From positions 62,001-126,000 of the forward strand of contig NC_018306.1 of assembly GCF_000234665.1 (NCBI RefSeq): a stretch of DNA of 64,000 nucleotides. The letters run 5' to 3'. This document shows, piece by piece, positions 29,061-40,262 of the stretch. Both the position numbers and the translations under genes were made by a program. Every line of letters begins with the position of its first letter. The first letter of the stretch is position 1. The notes below the pieces were generated by a model. That model was not told the origin of the DNA, ran no database searches, and worked only from the letters and a program-made list of their open reading frames with translations. This DNA comes from Leishmania mexicana MHOM/GT/2001/U1103 (lineage: Eukaryota > Euglenozoa > Kinetoplastea > Trypanosomatida > Trypanosomatidae).

Positions 29061-32000
29061 CTAATCGGGCTTGTCCGTGCCGCACCAGCGTCCATCTAGT
29101 TCATACTTGATGGGGTCTACACCGGCGTAGTCGTACCACTGCGCGACGGTCCGCTGCTTGCCCATGCCGTAGCGGCTCGAGTCGATGATGACGTGGGGGT
29201 TTGTGGTGTTCGCCGGGACGAGCACGTCCTCCTTGTCGAGCGGGTGCGCCTGGAGGAAGAATTGGATTCGTTGGCGCACGTGTGTCTGCTTGGCGTACCA
29301 CTGAGGCGACTCCGACCACACCTTCGGCGCCGACGAGCGGGTGTAAATATGAAAACATATGCCGCGCATGGGGGAGTAAATGTTGTAGCCGTGCGTCCAC
29401 AGCCGCACCGAGTACAGTACCTCCTCGCCGTCGAAGATGTACGGCAGGTGCGGATCGAAGGGGACGTCGCGGAAGATGGTGCCGGACGACAGCAAGAAGC
29501 CACCCGCCACCCAAGGCTGCGGCAGGCGGTGGTTCGTGGCTGAGTCCTTTGCCGACGACGGGGGTCGCACGTACGGGTCGTTGTAGCCGTTGTTCTTTGC
29601 GAACTCCGACGCGGCCCTGATCACGATGGCGTTGAGCCGCAGGTAGCCGAAGTTCATCATAAAATGTGCCCTGCAGAGATATGCCGTTGTCGTGCGGTAC
29701 GGCTGGAAGGCAACCTTGCCGCCATCGTAGGCCTCCGGGTAGTGCGACAGCACCGCCTTCGGGTCCTCCATGCGCCTCAGCATCGTTGCGCCGAGGGCGT
29801 CCCACATGGGGCGGAACCGGTTATGCGAATCCAGGACCAGCGCCAGGTCCTCGCCACGGTACAGCAGCATCGCCATGTAGCGGCCATACGTCGGCCCCTT
29901 CGCCTGCTTGGCGTCGATCACGCGCAAGCGCACCTGCTCCGCCAGGAAGCAGACGCGCTCGTCGAAGGAGCGAGCTTCGGGGCCTTTCGCGCTCTTCGTC
30001 ATGTCCACGCCCTTGCCATACAGCGTGCGCGCACGTGCCCGCACTTCACGCGCGGCGTCGGAGCCGCCATCGGCGGCCGCAGCGCCCCGCGCACCGTCGG
30101 ACGGGCACAGGTAAGGGGTGTACAGCTCTGGCGCGAGACACGGCGAGTCGCCGGGACGGTTCTGCTGAGCAACACCGGCGTACAAGCGGTGCGGGTTGCG
30201 CGCCGTGCGGAACAGGCTCAGCAGCGTCGGCGCACACTCCATGTCACGGTAGCTCGCAACGCTCACAAAGATGGTGTGCGTGTTTTCTGCAGCGTTCGAC
30301 TTCAGCGCGTGCGGCATCAGCCGGCGATCTTCTCGAGTGTACAGGTGCTCCACCTCGTCCGCGCGCTCCAGCCCCAGACGCGGCAGTGCGAGAACGGAGA
30401 GGAGCGAGTCGCGCTGTATGAGCGGCAGCGCTGCCGCCTCGGCGGTCTGTGCCGTGTTGGAGGTGATCGGGACGCCGAAGCGAGTCTGCACGACGGCGGC
30501 GATGGCGGAATACCACGCGTCCGTGTCGGCAACCGAGTCGCCGCCGTAGGGGCGGAGAGCGCTGTAGCGACGCAGCGGGTAGTAGTGGATGTGGTTGAAG
30601 ATGGAGGCAACCTCGTACAGGTCCACCTTCACCGCCATGCGGTTTGCGACGTCCTGCGGCCTCAACGGGGCCGAGCTTGCATGCACAGCCCTGTTCGGTA
30701 GTGTGTGGCTGGCGGCATTGTTGCGAAGCACCGCCGCCGTCGGGCCCCCCTCGCCGCCTCGTGCACCAGCGCGACGCAAGCGGGCACGCATGATCGGCAG
30801 AACCTCCGACTGCACCCACGCGTGTCGGTACTGTAGCAGCGCAAGGTCGTCGAAAGGCTGCTCGGTCAGCCGCTCCGTCGCAGCGGAAGAGACACCGACG
30901 AAGCCGCGCAGCTGCGCACGCAGGCGAGCCGCCTCTGAGCGCCCCGCAAACAACTCCTTCAGCGCCGCGTTCCACTCCGTCGCAGCATCCCCGATGGCTG
31001 ATGCGCCACCCGCAGCCGGCGTCGCGTTCGCCAACTCACCGCGCACACGCTCTGCAGCCTTCTCCAGCGCCTCCCTTCGGCCCTTGGCGTTGAGCAGGAA
31101 ATCGCTCAGCTCCACAAGCCCCATCACCGGGTCGTGCTCCTGCACCGCCCGAACATGAGCGCCTACTTGAGCGAGCAGGAAAGAGAGATACTCCAGCTCC
31201 GGGAGCGTCTGCGCAAGACTGACAAGGTCCAAGCCGTGCCCCCCGTCCTTGCCACGGGCCGCGTTCGCCTTGCGCAGTGCCGCCAAGAGCGTCGCGTTGC
31301 GCTGGACACGCCGACGCAGCGCCGCCACGCGGTCGGTCTCGCGCAAGAACGCTTCGAGACCCTCGCTGGCCACCAGGCGACGCATCGTGAGATCAACTGC
31401 AGAGGCGCCAGACGCGGCGGTGTGGCCGCCTCGCTTGGTGTCGAGGTCCAGCAGTGGCCCCATCCTCGACGAAAGATGCTGCCGCGCATCAGGCACCACA
31501 ACGACCAGCACCACCACCAGTGCGGCGAGGCTGATCACCAGAAGCACCAGCAACACGCCGACCGCAGCGCACGAGCACGCCAGTGCCTGAGACACGCTCG
31601 CGGGGTCGTCGCCATCGCTTGTCAGCCCGAGCGCGCGCAGCGTGCGATGGACGCGGCTGGCACAGCACAAGAGGCGCGCCAGCGGCCGAAGATGACTGCG
31701 GCCGTGCACTGCTGCTGCTGATGATGATGATGCGGACGCCCTGTGCATCAAGTGCGTCGGCGCATAGCCACGGTCCTCCGCGACCGCCCTCCGTTCCACG
31801 TTGGCCGGACCTCGGTGGTGGTGGTTGTGCGACGCTGGGGTGAAACCAGAAAGTCCGCCATCGCCTTCGCTACTGAAAGTCATCGAGGCCGGCGCGCAGA
31901 CAGCGGGACCACGCCCACGCTCGCTCCGGCCACACTCCGTGCCGGCCTCTGTGCACAGCGCTGGGCCCCCGACGACTGCGGCGCCGGCTGTCGCGACAGC

Positions 32001-32069
32001 GTCGAGGCCGTTGCCGAACGGAGGCGGCGACAGTGGCCGCTTTACGCGCGCGGTCACGTGATTGTCCAT
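29061..32069 (-). CDS. GT60/Gnt1-like type II membrane glycosyltransferase
   Basis: A 1,002-residue protein. A long hydrophobic anchor (around GVLLVLLVISLAALVVVLVV) is followed by a coiled, Ala/Leu/Arg-rich stem and a C-terminal domain of the Glyco_transf_60 type (Skp1 GlcNAc-transferase Gnt1 family). Seen motifs: TIFVSVASYRDMECAPTLLS (from about residue 600), HRLYAGVAQQN, MLLYRGEDLALVLDSHNRF with the D-x-H motif D747-S748-H749 that replaces DxD in this family, and DGEEVLYSVRLWTHGYNIYS near residues 880-900. The start at 32,069 is favoured because a spliced-leader acceptor (AG at 32,135/32,134) excludes the upstream ATGs. Family knowledge suggests a retaining sugar transferase using UDP-GlcNAc or a similar donor, in the Golgi; acceptor unknown. 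Confidence 0.85.
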   Translation of the reverse strand: MDNHVTARVKRPLSPPPFGNGLDAVATAGAAVVGGPALCTEAGTECGRSERGRGPAVCAPASMTFSSEGDGGLSGFTPASHNHHHRGPANVERRAVAEDRGYAPTHLMHRASASSSSAAAVHGRSHLRPLARLLCCASRVHRTLRALGLTSDGDDPASVSQALACSCAAVGVLLVLLVISLAALVVVLVVVVPDARQHLSSRMGPLLDLDTKRGGHTAASGASAVDLTMRRLVASEGLEAFLRETDRVAALRRRVQRNATLLAALRKANAARGKDGGHGLDLVSLAQTLPELEYLSFLLAQVGAHVRAVQEHDPVMGLVELSDFLLNAKGRREALEKAAERVRGELANATPAAGGASAIGDAATEWNAALKELFAGRSEAARLRAQLRGFVGVSSAATERLTEQPFDDLALLQYRHAWVQSEVLPIMRARLRRAGARGGEGGPTAAVLRNNAASHTLPNRAVHASSAPLRPQDVANRMAVKVDLYEVASIFNHIHYYPLRRYSALRPYGGDSVADTDAWYSAIAAVVQTRFGVPITSNTAQTAEAAALPLIQRDSLLSVLALPRLGLERADEVEHLYTREDRRLMPHALKSNAAENTHTIFVSVASYRDMECAPTLLSLFRTARNPHRLYAGVAQQNRPGDSPCLAPELYTPYLCPSDGARGAAAADGGSDAAREVRARARTLYGKGVDMTKSAKGPEARSFDERVCFLAEQVRLRVIDAKQAKGPTYGRYMAMLLYRGEDLALVLDSHNRFRPMWDALGATMLRRMEDPKAVLSHYPEAYDGGKVAFQPYRTTTAYLCRAHFMMNFGYLRLNAIVIRAASEFAKNNGYNDPYVRPPSSAKDSATNHRLPQPWVAGGFLLSSGTIFRDVPFDPHLPYIFDGEEVLYSVRLWTHGYNIYSPMRGICFHIYTRSSAPKVWSESPQWYAKQTHVRQRIQFFLQAHPLDKEDVLVPANTTNPHVIIDSSRYGMGKQRTVAQWYDYAGVDPIKYELDGRWCGTDKPD

Positions 32070-32133
32070 GCGACCTTCGCGACGCGCGACGAGCACACCC
32101 TCCCCCAAAAAAACCGCGGCGGCGCGAGCGGCT

Positions 32134-32172
32134 CTGTGAAATAGCGTTGCAGCGGGAGAGAGAGGGAAGGGC
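32134..32172 (-). promoter_or_regulatory. Predicted spliced-leader acceptor for the GT60-like gene
   Basis: On the minus strand a tract CTTCCCTCTCTCTCCC leads to TATTTCACAG with AG at 32,135/32,134. The 5' UTR would be about 64 nt, and the first ATG after it is 32,069, which decides the start codon. Confidence 0.55.
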
Positions 32173-33568
32173 AGACGTATGTGTGCGCGTGTGTGCGCCT
32201 TCGCGGGTGTTGTTCGGGCAGCTCTGGTGATGGCGACGCTCCTTGCCGTCGTGTGTTGGGCGCAGAAGAAGAGGGCAGGCGAGAGACGCCGAGTTAGGTC
32301 AGTATGCGCACAGCCACATCGATGGCAAACAGTCGGAGCCGAAACAGGAGGAGGAGGAAGAGGGAGGTGCTTGTGCGGCGCGCGCACATCCCCCGGCACG
32401 CGCCCGCGTCGCTCACGTTGGGAGTCGGGTAGTAGGCAACAGCCCAGCACCGATGCACCGGAACAAGCAGACAGCACCTCCCCTATCAACGCAGAACGGC
32501 CTGTCAAGAAGAGCTAGCTGAGAGCACTGTCGCCAGGGCTCCGGCCAAGGACACGGTGCTGCAGTCGCCTGTTGGCCCTCGGCACAGACTGCTAACGAGG
32601 TGAGAAAGCTCTCCCTTCACAACCCAAAAAAGCATGCTCGTGCGCCGCACGCGAACCGGCCAGTGGAGAGACGCATGCACAGCCCCAACAGCGCACCCAG
32701 CTCTGGTGCGCGACGGCCATGTCCGGGAACCGGGTCCACCAGCGCCGTCTGGCGCCGTCCCAGCCCACCGCGACGTCACACGCCCACAGCGCAGGCTCGC
32801 CCCACGATGGGCGCTCCACACCACCGCAACGCAGCCAAGGCAGACGAACGGCCGGCGCATCCGTGCGCGCCTTTGCAGCCGCCGACACGATTCGCAGCGA
32901 GCCGGCGCAAGCGGCATCATGCCCGCACGTCTCTCCGGCACAGCGCCGGTCCCAGACACCTGCCCGCCCACACCAAGAGTCCGCCACCACCACCCACCCC
33001 CCGAGGGCCCGCCACCACACACGCACGGGGGCCCGGTGGGCGTGCATCCTCGAACAGGGGGGAGGAGGGGGAGGGGCGCCTCGGCATATATACAAAATGT
33101 AATCCGTGAGCGCGAAGTGCCGGAGCAGGTGCGCGGAGCACGGCGGCACGTGCTCAGGCAGCCTACCCATCCGGCGTGGCAGAAAAGGACGAGGTCGCCG
33201 GCCGCGACGTCGGGTCAGCAGTCAAGCTGTGTGGGCCTCCGCCCGCCACGGGCGTGGCATCCGACCCCACTCCACGGGAAAGGCTCTGCGAAGCACGGCG
33301 CTCGGCAGGAGAACCCGCGGGCTGCACGGAGCAGCGTGCGCCAGAACGAAAACAAATTGTGGGAAGCGTCGATGCCATCTCCGCGTGTGACGCCAAATCG
33401 AATGCACATGATGGGCCAGCACCGGTACACCCAACGCTGGCCAGAGAATGCACATCACGGCCGAGTGTGAGGCCGTTGGTCCGCACCCATGCGCTCGTCG
33501 CGCACGCGCGACGATCAGGGTCGTCGTTCGGGCTGACGTTGCAAGTGGAGACGGCACCGCTGCGTGCG
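32173..33568. other. Intergenic region between the two GT60-like genes
   Basis: No gene. It holds copy C of the SIDER-like repeat (32,612-33,077) and about 490 nt of ordinary sequence (33,078-33,568) that probably forms the proximal 3' UTR of the 33,569 gene. Confidence 0.55.
32612..33077 (-). repeat. SIDER-like 3'-UTR repeat, copy C
   Basis: Nearly identical along its whole length (about 466 nt) to copy B at 28,534-28,998, including the A run, the CCACCACCCACC stretch and the terminal purine tract. It lies in the 3' flank of the degenerate GT60-like gene. Confidence 0.65.
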
Positions 33569-36500
33569 TCACGGCGAGCGCAGCGCGTCACGGAGGGTTG
33601 TCAGCTGGATGCCAGCGAACAGCTCCCACTCCTTCATAGTTCTACGTAAGGGATAGAGCGGCGGCGAGCTCTCCCGCGGCGTAGTCGTGTAGTTCCTCGC
33701 GTCGGTGGCGCCAAGCAGCGTACCCGCATCGCGGTGGGCCATCACCAAACCCCAGAACTTATCCTGCGTGAAGGTGCGCGCGTTCCTCAGCTCGGACGGC
33801 ACGCCATCGGTCGCCCCATCCACTGCGCATTTCCCATCATCTCTCGCGGGAGATGATCTCGGTGCCGCCGCCGACGCGGAGCTGGACAGCTCCTCCTCGC
33901 CGGTGCCTACGGCCACCGGCTCCGTCAGCCCAAAGATGTTCCACCCTCGCGTCCAGAGCGCCTGCGTCATGTACACATCCTCGAGGTCGCTGTCCATAAA
34001 CTGCAGAGAGGGATCGAGTTCGACGGCCTCGGGCACACGTGCGTGCGCGGCCGTCGCTGTCAGCCCTTGACGATGGAGGCGGCGCTCTGCGAGCTGCTCC
34101 GAGAGGCTGCGCGCTCCAGTACGCAGCTGGTGCTCCGTACCGAACTCGAAGAAAGCCTCCGCAGGGCCGAACAGCAGATCGGACGACGCAACAGCCTGGA
34201 GTACGTACGGCGTCGGCTCAACAGGGATCGGCGGCGCGTCCTTCGGTGACCGCGGCGAGTTCAGCTGCGGCTTCTCGGTCCCATCAGCGCCTTGTGAGAC
34301 AAGCAACGAAGACGTCGCCACTCCGTGAACCTTGCCCACGTTCGCCGCGGACGTGAACCAGGCATTCTCTTCTCGCAGCGAGCGCTGATCGGCCGCGTGC
34401 CACTCCTGGTGTGCGCTGTCACCGCGGCCCAACGTACCTCCGCCGGCACCTGTGAGCCGCGTCTCCTCCATCGGCTCAAGGTAGCGCATGTCCGCCAAGC
34501 ACACACTCGAGCGGGGCACCATCGCCGCCTCCAGAAGCCTCCTCTTGCTGCTGCACTGCGCCGCCGCCCCGGCGGCAGGCGCCTTCGTGCCCGCGGCCGC
34601 CTTCAGCACTGTCACTGCCTTGGTGGAGTGCACGAGGCGGTTCAGCTGCTGCCGCACGGCGCCCCTGTGCGCCCTCAGCCAGCAGTACTCGAAGGAGCGC
34701 TTCCGCAGCGCCTTGTCAGCAGCCGAGTAGTACGGTGTCTCCGACGTCGCCTCCCCACAGAGTCGCACGGCCGCAGCGCCCGAGTCGCGGGAGGGTACCC
34801 GCCCTATCGTCGGCTCGGATTGCGGCATGTGGACGATCGGCTGCCCCGGCATCGGCCGCCGCTTCTCGTCCAGGAACAGCAGCTCGTATACCTCAGAGGC
34901 GGTGAGGCTGGCAGACAGGACAGCCTGTGGCGTGCTGTTCGTTGTAGGGCTCCTGCCACCGCGCAGACTCACGACGCGTTGCCCACGCGGGGACGCTGCC
35001 GCGGCAGTGGCGCCATCAGAGCGCCTCACAGGGCTCACCTGAACAGTATTCAAGTCGGCCTGCATAAGAGTTGATGGCTCGTTGCCGAGAACGTCACGCA
35101 CAGCATCGCTGGCGAACAGCACATGCAGTGCAGAGGACGCGCTCGCTGGTGGCGGTGAATCCGGCGAAGAGGCGAGCTGGCGCCAATCCGCCAGAGTCTC
35201 TACCATTGTGGGCCACAGCCATCTCGGCGTCACCAGCCACAGCACAAGCTCCGCTTCGCTCCGCGCCGCGGTCAGCCACGACGACACGTCCGCCGGTAGC
35301 GCGGCCAACAGACGCATGCCCATCTTCTCGGGAGGTGGCGCGGTGGTGACGACGTCCGTGTCACCGCCTGTCGCGTTTTCGCGGTTGCGCTGCCGCGATG
35401 TCAGCGTCAGCGAGAGCGGCAGGAACGGTTTCGTGTCACACACTTTTGCGATGGAGGCCGCAAGCGCCGTCCACGCCACGCGTGGTGTCGGGCGGCTACT
35501 CAGTACAGCGCGATCCCGGGCCGGGGTGCGCAGGTACAGCAAGCGAAGCGTCAGGTCCCAGTTCGGGAGAACCAGAGAGCCGGTGCGCAGGAAGAACACA
35601 TATGACTCGCCCCGGTAGAGCTGGAGCGTGGCGTAGCGCCCCACATACGGGAAGTCGAAGTGCCGCTCCAGTGTCGCCGCGGCGCCATCGCCACGGAGCA
35701 GACCCGCATGAGCCGCGGACGCGTCGGCTAGCCTTGTCAGGGGTACCACCACGCGGCGGCGGCGCAGGTTGTCCTTCCAGTGAAATCCGTAGCTGGCGTC
35801 GTCCCAGCCGCTGGCAAAGTCGGGGGGCTCGCAGGTGATGCGGCTGTAGCGCCGCGTGTACGGAACGCCGGCTCGGTCTTCTGGGCGAAGGGGAAATACC
35901 ACGTCGGAAGCCTTCGCGAAATCCAGCTCCGCCGCCGAGGAGACGCCGCTCACGGTAACCACGTCGAGCGTCCCGACCGTCACCGCGACGCCGCGGTGGG
36001 CTTGGCGGAAAAGGGACCCGACCGTCATGGCGCAGCGCGCGGCTGTGAGCCGCAACTCATGGAAGCCGTCGTCCCTCTCCTCCAGCGGCGAGCTCGAGGT
36101 GGACCTCTGGGCCTGCGACGAAGTCGGCACGGCCGACGCTCGACGACGGATTGTGTCCACCATCTCGGCCGTGATGTCGGTGAGCGTGAACGGCACGGCA
36201 ACGAAGATGCTGCCCTCCTGGCCGTAGCCGCGGCGTGCCGCGTGGGAGACGTCGTAGAACGTACGCGAGCGCTGGATGTACGTCGCGTAGCCGTCATCGT
36301 TCATTGCCTTCTCCGTCTCGGCAGCCATGCGGTGGAGGCTGCGGCTTCCCTGCATGTCATAGTAAGATGAGATGACGCCGAGCGGCGTGACCTCCACCTC
36401 AGCCTGCGTGGGGACCAGGTACCGCTCCACGTACGCCTCCTGTTCCGCCATGATTGTCTCAGGCTCATCCAAGACCCAGTTGGCGGAGAGGTGACCGCCT

Positions 36501-37057
36501 GCCTGACCGTCGTCGCCGTACAGTCCATGCAGCAGCTCCGCCCCTGGAAGCTGCAGGCCAGCGACTTTGGCTCCCGCACCTCGCTGAAAGCTCTCGCCAC
36601 TGTCCGTGAGGCCTGCAGCTGCAGCGATGCCTGCCGGAAGTGCGTCGTACGTGTGATTCACCCGCACGCCACGGTGCTCGGCGTAGATGCGCAGCAGTCG
36701 GACCAGCTCTTCCAAGCTTTCGGTGTACGGAGCTACCCCTCCACCTCCGCCAAACGACCGAGCGTCGCCTTCAGCGCCGGCGCCAGGCACCAGCGACACA
36801 GTAGGGGTGCCTGGCGTTGAAGGGTGTTGCATTGCCTTGCCGCCGGCCTTCGCGCCTTCGCCTCCGTCGCGCATAGTCGTCCACACGGCCACCCCGGAGA
36901 GCAGGAAAAGGGTCCCGATAGAGAGGGCTAGACAGAGAAGCGTGCGGTGGGTTGAGCGAGCGGTGCGAGACCGCCGACTCGGCAGCAGTCTCAGCCGCAT
37001 TGCCCCGGTCCTGCGGATGGGGATTCTGGGCACAGGGTGGCCAATGACTATGTTCAC
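33569..37057 (-). CDS. GT60-like paralogue with lost catalytic motif (possible pseudoenzyme)
   Basis: A 1,162-residue type II membrane protein with an anchor around TLLCLALSIGTLFLLSGVAVW near residues 40-60. It aligns by landmarks with the neighbouring GT60-like protein: SIFVAVPFTLTDITAEMV (about 282) matches SIFVSVASYRD; YVGRYATLQLYRGESYVFFL (about 470-489) matches YMAMLLYRGEDLALVL; EDVYMTQALWTRGWNIFGL (about 1,024) matches EEVLYSVRLWTHGYNIYS. At the position of D-S-H it reads R491-T492-G493, and a large Ser/Ala-rich insertion separates the middle from the C-terminal landmarks. Family membership is inferred from these anchors. The frame is long and intact, so it is not a pseudogene in the DNA sense; it may be a non-catalytic partner or a fast-evolving enzyme. 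Confidence 0.75.
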   Translation of the reverse strand: MNIVIGHPVPRIPIRRTGAMRLRLLPSRRSRTARSTHRTLLCLALSIGTLFLLSGVAVWTTMRDGGEGAKAGGKAMQHPSTPGTPTVSLVPGAGAEGDARSFGGGGGVAPYTESLEELVRLLRIYAEHRGVRVNHTYDALPAGIAAAAGLTDSGESFQRGAGAKVAGLQLPGAELLHGLYGDDGQAGGHLSANWVLDEPETIMAEQEAYVERYLVPTQAEVEVTPLGVISSYYDMQGSRSLHRMAAETEKAMNDDGYATYIQRSRTFYDVSHAARRGYGQEGSIFVAVPFTLTDITAEMVDTIRRRASAVPTSSQAQRSTSSSPLEERDDGFHELRLTAARCAMTVGSLFRQAHRGVAVTVGTLDVVTVSGVSSAAELDFAKASDVVFPLRPEDRAGVPYTRRYSRITCEPPDFASGWDDASYGFHWKDNLRRRRVVVPLTRLADASAAHAGLLRGDGAAATLERHFDFPYVGRYATLQLYRGESYVFFLRTGSLVLPNWDLTLRLLYLRTPARDRAVLSSRPTPRVAWTALAASIAKVCDTKPFLPLSLTLTSRQRNRENATGGDTDVVTTAPPPEKMGMRLLAALPADVSSWLTAARSEAELVLWLVTPRWLWPTMVETLADWRQLASSPDSPPPASASSALHVLFASDAVRDVLGNEPSTLMQADLNTVQVSPVRRSDGATAAAASPRGQRVVSLRGGRSPTTNSTPQAVLSASLTASEVYELLFLDEKRRPMPGQPIVHMPQSEPTIGRVPSRDSGAAAVRLCGEATSETPYYSAADKALRKRSFEYCWLRAHRGAVRQQLNRLVHSTKAVTVLKAAAGTKAPAAGAAAQCSSKRRLLEAAMVPRSSVCLADMRYLEPMEETRLTGAGGGTLGRGDSAHQEWHAADQRSLREENAWFTSAANVGKVHGVATSSLLVSQGADGTEKPQLNSPRSPKDAPPIPVEPTPYVLQAVASSDLLFGPAEAFFEFGTEHQLRTGARSLSEQLAERRLHRQGLTATAAHARVPEAVELDPSLQFMDSDLEDVYMTQALWTRGWNIFGLTEPVAVGTGEEELSSSASAAAPRSSPARDDGKCAVDGATDGVPSELRNARTFTQDKFWGLVMAHRDAGTLLGATDARNYTTTPRESSPPLYPLRRTMKEWELFAGIQLTTLRDALRSP

Positions 37058-37168
37058 TGGCTGGACGGCTCTCCACGTCGGTGCGTGCGCGTGCCCGACT
37101 GTGCGTCACCCGGGGGTGCGCAGCGAGGGGGTTCCGAGCGCGCGGGCGCGCGAGAAAGAATGACGGAT

Positions 37169-37170
<2 letters not shown>

Positions 37171-37218
<48 letters not shown>
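37171..37218. repeat. (TG)n microsatellite
   Basis: About 24 uninterrupted TG units, located 5' of the degenerate GT60-like gene on the transcribed strand (CA in the RNA). Confidence 0.95.
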
Positions 37219-37220
<2 letters not shown>

Positions 37221-37701
37221 GGGAAGCACAGGAGGAGAGGCTGATGCCGCAAGAGTCCAGTCACGTGCGTGAAGTGTGCGCAGCAGCAGCGGTATTGGTG
37301 TTGGTGCCGGTGGTGTGCCGTCACCCCCTCTGCGAAGGACGGTTGCAAGAGAGAGCAACACGATTGAAGGAAGCCACGGCGAAACGTAGCAGTGAAGCTG
37401 AGAGAGACGCACACACGCGCGCCTCAACAAAGTCCCGTCACTGCCGCCATCACATGTTGGACGCAGTGGTGCAGAGGCGTACAACAGGAGAGCGAAGAAG
37501 AGAGGGCAAAGACGGCGATGGTGAGCCGTGCATCCCATCGTCCGCTCGCGCACGGCCCACGCCCGCAAGCATCGGCCATCGCCGCCGCCACCGCAGAAAC
37601 ACGTCGGCGCCTTCGTGTATATAGTTTCTTGTCCTCGGATCAGCGCAACCGTGTGTGCGCCAGTACGCGCAGACTGGGGAGGAGGAAGAAGAGGAGTACG
37701 C

Positions 37702-37727
37702 CACACACACACACACACACACACACA

Positions 37728-37764
<37 letters not shown>
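37702..37764. repeat. Compound (CA)n-(ATC)n microsatellite
   Basis: About 14 CA units run directly into about 12 ATC units. It is 3' of the Rab6-type gene, so in its likely 3' UTR. Confidence 0.95.
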
Positions 37765-37766
<2 letters not shown>

Positions 37767-38198
37767 TCACCGCCACCACCAAAAAAAAAACAAGAAGCAA
37801 CGAGCAAGGGCGTCGTCCATGAGGAACAGCGACGCGCGGGCGTGTGTCTCTGCGGGCCTGCTTCGCCCTCCGTTGCGTGCAAAGCAAGCACCAGCGGAGA
37901 CGGCGGTGGCACATCCCCACCACGCCAACGAGACCTAGTTACGTGTGTGCGTGTGCGTGTGTGTGTGTGTGTGTGCTCCCCCGCTAACGGACGGCCCTTT
38001 CCCCTTCCAGGAAGGCGCAGCAGACACACACGCCAACAAAACGCGCGCGGCGCGGCGGAGACGCACTCCGCGCCATCTGTGACACAAAAACCCGCCGGCC
38101 GTCAAGAGCACAGAGCGAGAAAACCGCGTGGGCACGCGCGCGCGAGAGCGCGAGAGGGATGTCGCATCACTTCAACGTGGTCGGAGCACGCACGCACG

Positions 38199-39809
<1,611 letters not shown>

Positions 39810-40262
39810 CTACAGTGACTGCCGCTTGCTCATGTCCTCCCGCTGCCACCGCTCCACGCTTTGGCGAAAGTCAACGACGAACTCGTCGAACTCGTGCCGC
39901 CGCGCATCCTTCTTCATCATAACGCTCTCATACAGGTGTGTCTTGCACGCGAACACCTCGAGCACGAGTCCGAGGGAAAAGCCTACGAGAAATATGCCAA
40001 ACATGCGGGCCGGGAACGGCAGCCGGGTGCGATACGCGCGGAAAAATCGACTCGACACCGTGCCGTCGCGCAAGAACGGGTCCCGCGCCTTCGGCGCGTT
40101 GCGGTACACGCGCTCCACGGCACTGCGGGATGACAAGCCGGAGGCAGCGGCAGCCGCCGTCGAGCCGTCGACACCAGCGCTGCTCGCAGTCGTCCAAGAC
40201 AGCCTTGACGAGAGCTGGAGCGCGTGCGTCGACGCTCTGCGGCCATCGCGCGTCCCACTCAT
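39810..40262 (-). CDS. Small protein with one membrane span, function unknown
   Basis: A 150-residue protein (158 if the start is 40,286). The first half is Ser/Ala/Arg-rich and could be a mitochondrial presequence. A hydrophobic segment around RMFGIFLVGFSLGLVLEVF is followed by a charged C-terminal helix (HEFDEFVVDFRQSVERWQRED). This single span plus charged helix resembles accessory subunits of mitochondrial membrane complexes, but no family is recognised. Composition is coding-like and differs from the flanking simple repeats, which supports a real gene. Confidence 0.6.
   Translation of the reverse strand: MSGTRDGRRASTHALQLSSRLSWTTASSAGVDGSTAAAAASGLSSRSAVERVYRNAPKARDPFLRDGTVSSRFFRAYRTRLPFPARMFGIFLVGFSLGLVLEVFACKTHLYESVMMKKDARRHEFDEFVVDFRQSVERWQREDMSKRQSL

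Larger units (their letters stand above)
37058..38198. other. Intergenic region rich in microsatellites
   Basis: No gene seen. It holds a (TG)24 run (37,171-37,218), a joined (CA)n/(ATC)n tract (37,702-37,764), a TG run near 37,945-37,975 and an A run near 37,781. Confidence 0.6.

Noticed and set aside
37702..37764. Repeat array that could suggest a CRISPR or satellite
   Set aside because: It is a simple CA/ATC microsatellite with no spacer structure; this is a eukaryotic genome.
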